NCBI GenBank assembly: GCA_027487795.1
Contig: JAIYCX010000050.1
Span: forward strand, 1 to 64,000
Length of the DNA stretch: 64,000 bases
Source of the DNA: Pseudomonadota bacterium
GTDB lineage: Bacteria; Bdellovibrionota_C; UBA2361; SZUA-149; DAOLCO01
Direction of reading: 5' to 3'
How positions within the stretch are numbered: position 1 is the stretch's first letter; every line of letters begins with the position of its first letter. A model generated the notes under the pieces. It was not told where the DNA came from, did not search any database, and saw only the letters and a program-made list of their open reading frames with translations. This document shows, one piece after another, positions 62,851 to 64,000 of this stretch. Position numbers and translations under genes: made by a program.

Positions 62851-63321
62851 CTAAACCAACCCCATTTCCTGACTAATCGCTTCCTGAACCCCAACTTTCT
62901 GGCGAGTGATCAATTCAAAATAATAATCAATATCATCAACACCCATGTTAGCAATGTATGCTGTAACACTTAGAACTAAATCATAATTTACTAAACTAAG
63001 CTTAGCTCCGATTAGAGTATCGGCTACTGAGAGCGCAGTGCAGAAGAATGCGTTTGAATCTATTAAGGGAACAGGTAGAACGTTGACCCCGATATATAGA
63101 GTAGTTTCAGGAGGTCTGTTTAGTCCTTCTAATGTAATTTCCATATCTTCTTCTTCAGATAAAGGAACTAACCACTGTGCTATTTCTTGGGAGCGTTGTT
63201 GTAGGCATTCTTCAGGATCAAATCCGCGGCGTAGCATGAATTCTTCTACTATTCTTGTTGGATCTTTGCCGCCCGTGATTTTTCTAATTCGTGCAGGAAT
63301 TATTTTTTTTACTTTTCCCAT
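62851..63321 (-). CDS. Hypothetical protein, 156 aa
   Basis: The protein begins basic (MGKVKKIIPARIRKITGGKD) and continues with a mixed alpha/beta pattern (EEFMLRRGFDPEECLQQRSQ, EITLEGLNRPPETTLYIGVN), somewhat like YbjN or type III chaperone folds, but without a firm match. No signal or membrane segment. It is on the opposite strand to its neighbours and alone. Confidence 0.65.
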   Translation of the reverse strand: MGKVKKIIPARIRKITGGKDPTRIVEEFMLRRGFDPEECLQQRSQEIAQWLVPLSEEEDMEITLEGLNRPPETTLYIGVNVLPVPLIDSNAFFCTALSVADTLIGAKLSLVNYDLVLSVTAYIANMGVDDIDYYFELITRQKVGVQEAISQEMGLV

Positions 63322-63486
63322 ATTTCGAATGCTATCTAAATTAATTGGTCAGATTTTACTATACATATTAGATATGTAGTCTGCATTATAAGATTTCAAT
63401 ATTAATAAATTTTTACTCTTTTGTGACTTAAAACATAGGTAATTTAATAATTAAAACCTTTCTACATAATATTTAATCTAAAATTC

Positions 63487-64000
63487 ATGGATAATACATA
63501 CATTCTTTATTCCTACGCTGCTCTAATGGGACTTATTATTGGAAGCTTTCTAAACGCAGTTATTTATAGACTGCCAAGAGAGATTTCTTTAGTTAATCCA
63601 AGAAGATCAATTTGTCCTAAGTGCTCAAACTCTCTGAAGTGGTCAAACAACATTCCTCTTTTTAGTTGGCTAATTCAAGGTGGGAAATGTTCTTTCTGTA
63701 AAGAAAAGATCTCTATTACTTACCCGATCATAGAAGCAGCAACTGGATTACTTGCTATCTTCTCACTATATTTTTATGGCGCGACTCTCACTGGATTATT
63801 TTGCTTTATATTTTTATCTGTACTCTTAGTTATTACGATGATCGACCTCGAGCACATGATCATACCTGACAAAATTAATAAGCCTGGGATGATTATTGGC
63901 TTACTTCTTGGCGCAGCTAATGAATACTACAATTTTCTATCTTTCCCATTCAGCCAATCATTACTTAGTTCAGTAAGTGGATTAATATTAGGCTACGGTA
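63487..64000 (+). CDS. pilD: Prepilin peptidase, partial
   Basis: The first 171 residues of a type IV prepilin peptidase/methylase (A24) are present. LIIGSFLNAVIYRLPRE at the start is followed by paired cysteines CPKC and CSFC and the site ITYPIIEAATG. The first catalytic aspartate lies in TMIDLEHMIIPD. The enzyme trims and N-methylates prepilins at the inner membrane. The gene continues past the window end; the second aspartate motif is not seen. Confidence 0.9.
   Translation, partial: MDNTYILYSYAALMGLIIGSFLNAVIYRLPREISLVNPRRSICPKCSNSLKWSNNIPLFSWLIQGGKCSFCKEKISITYPIIEAATGLLAIFSLYFYGATLTGLFCFIFLSVLLVITMIDLEHMIIPDKINKPGMIIGLLLGAANEYYNFLSFPFSQSLLSSVSGLILGYG

Noticed and set aside
1..64000. tRNA or rRNA genes
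   Set aside because: No cloverleaf with a GTTCRA-type arm or rRNA core sequence was recognised on reading; a covariance search would settle it.

Overview
The window is AT-rich and densely coded on both strands. The core genes point to a free-living, aerobic or microaerobic Gram-negative bacterium. LPS synthesis is represented by lpxK and hldD, outer-membrane lipoproteins by an OmpA-type protein, glycine-zipper proteins and lspA, and respiration by a complete cbb3 oxidase operon. A fused CcoN-CcoO subunit, a one-haem CcoP, a eukaryotic-type IleS and a protein with two Lrp-like units suggest a deep-branching lineage such as Bdellovibrionota or other former deltaproteobacteria. That placement is inference and has not been tested. 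No rRNA, tRNA or CRISPR array was seen.

Layout. 1-8.5 kb: an IS30-type transposase start, hypothetical and TPR/methyltransferase genes, an Lrp-like regulator divergent from an SF2 helicase, a relBE-type toxin-antitoxin pair split by an IS66-like MITE, and rpe. 8.7-17.9 kb: clpX, DUF1456, an RpoD-type sigma factor, an LRR protein, a CBS protein and a periplasmic binding protein. 17.9-29.3 kb: an accessory region with two more MITEs, an AAA ATPase remnant, two nucleotidyltransferase modules, a Phd/VapC pair, alkaline phosphatase, and a cassette-like set of small tail-anchored membrane proteins sharing one 5' leader. 29.3-37.2 kb: a minus-strand run of lipoprotein genes around lspA-ileS. 37.3-48.9 kb: core metabolism and envelope genes (an RNA-binding protein, aminotransferase, EVE, ACT, lpxK-hldD-acs, a HerA-like ATPase, gntK, argC). 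48.9-52.8 kb: a repeat-rich stretch with one intact and two damaged AAA_14/DUF4143 ATPase loci. 52.8-61.3 kb: the cbb3 operon ccoI-S-NO-Q-P-G-H with a divergent TauE/SafE-like membrane gene. 61.3-62.8 kb: a REP-associated tyrosine transposase inside its own inverted repeats. 63.5 kb onward: a prepilin peptidase that runs off the window.

Three layers of repeats run through the accessory DNA. The first is a GTAC-type repeat, GTACATGCCTCTTT, matching the ends of the transposase element; it occurs singly and as one REPIN-like pair. The second is a GA-rich intergenic repeat of about 45 bp. The third is a leader shared by at least six minus-strand genes: the 9-base box GGGTAGAAG followed by a hairpin. 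This last set, and the cassettes carrying it, is the best candidate for an undescribed regulatory or exchange system here.
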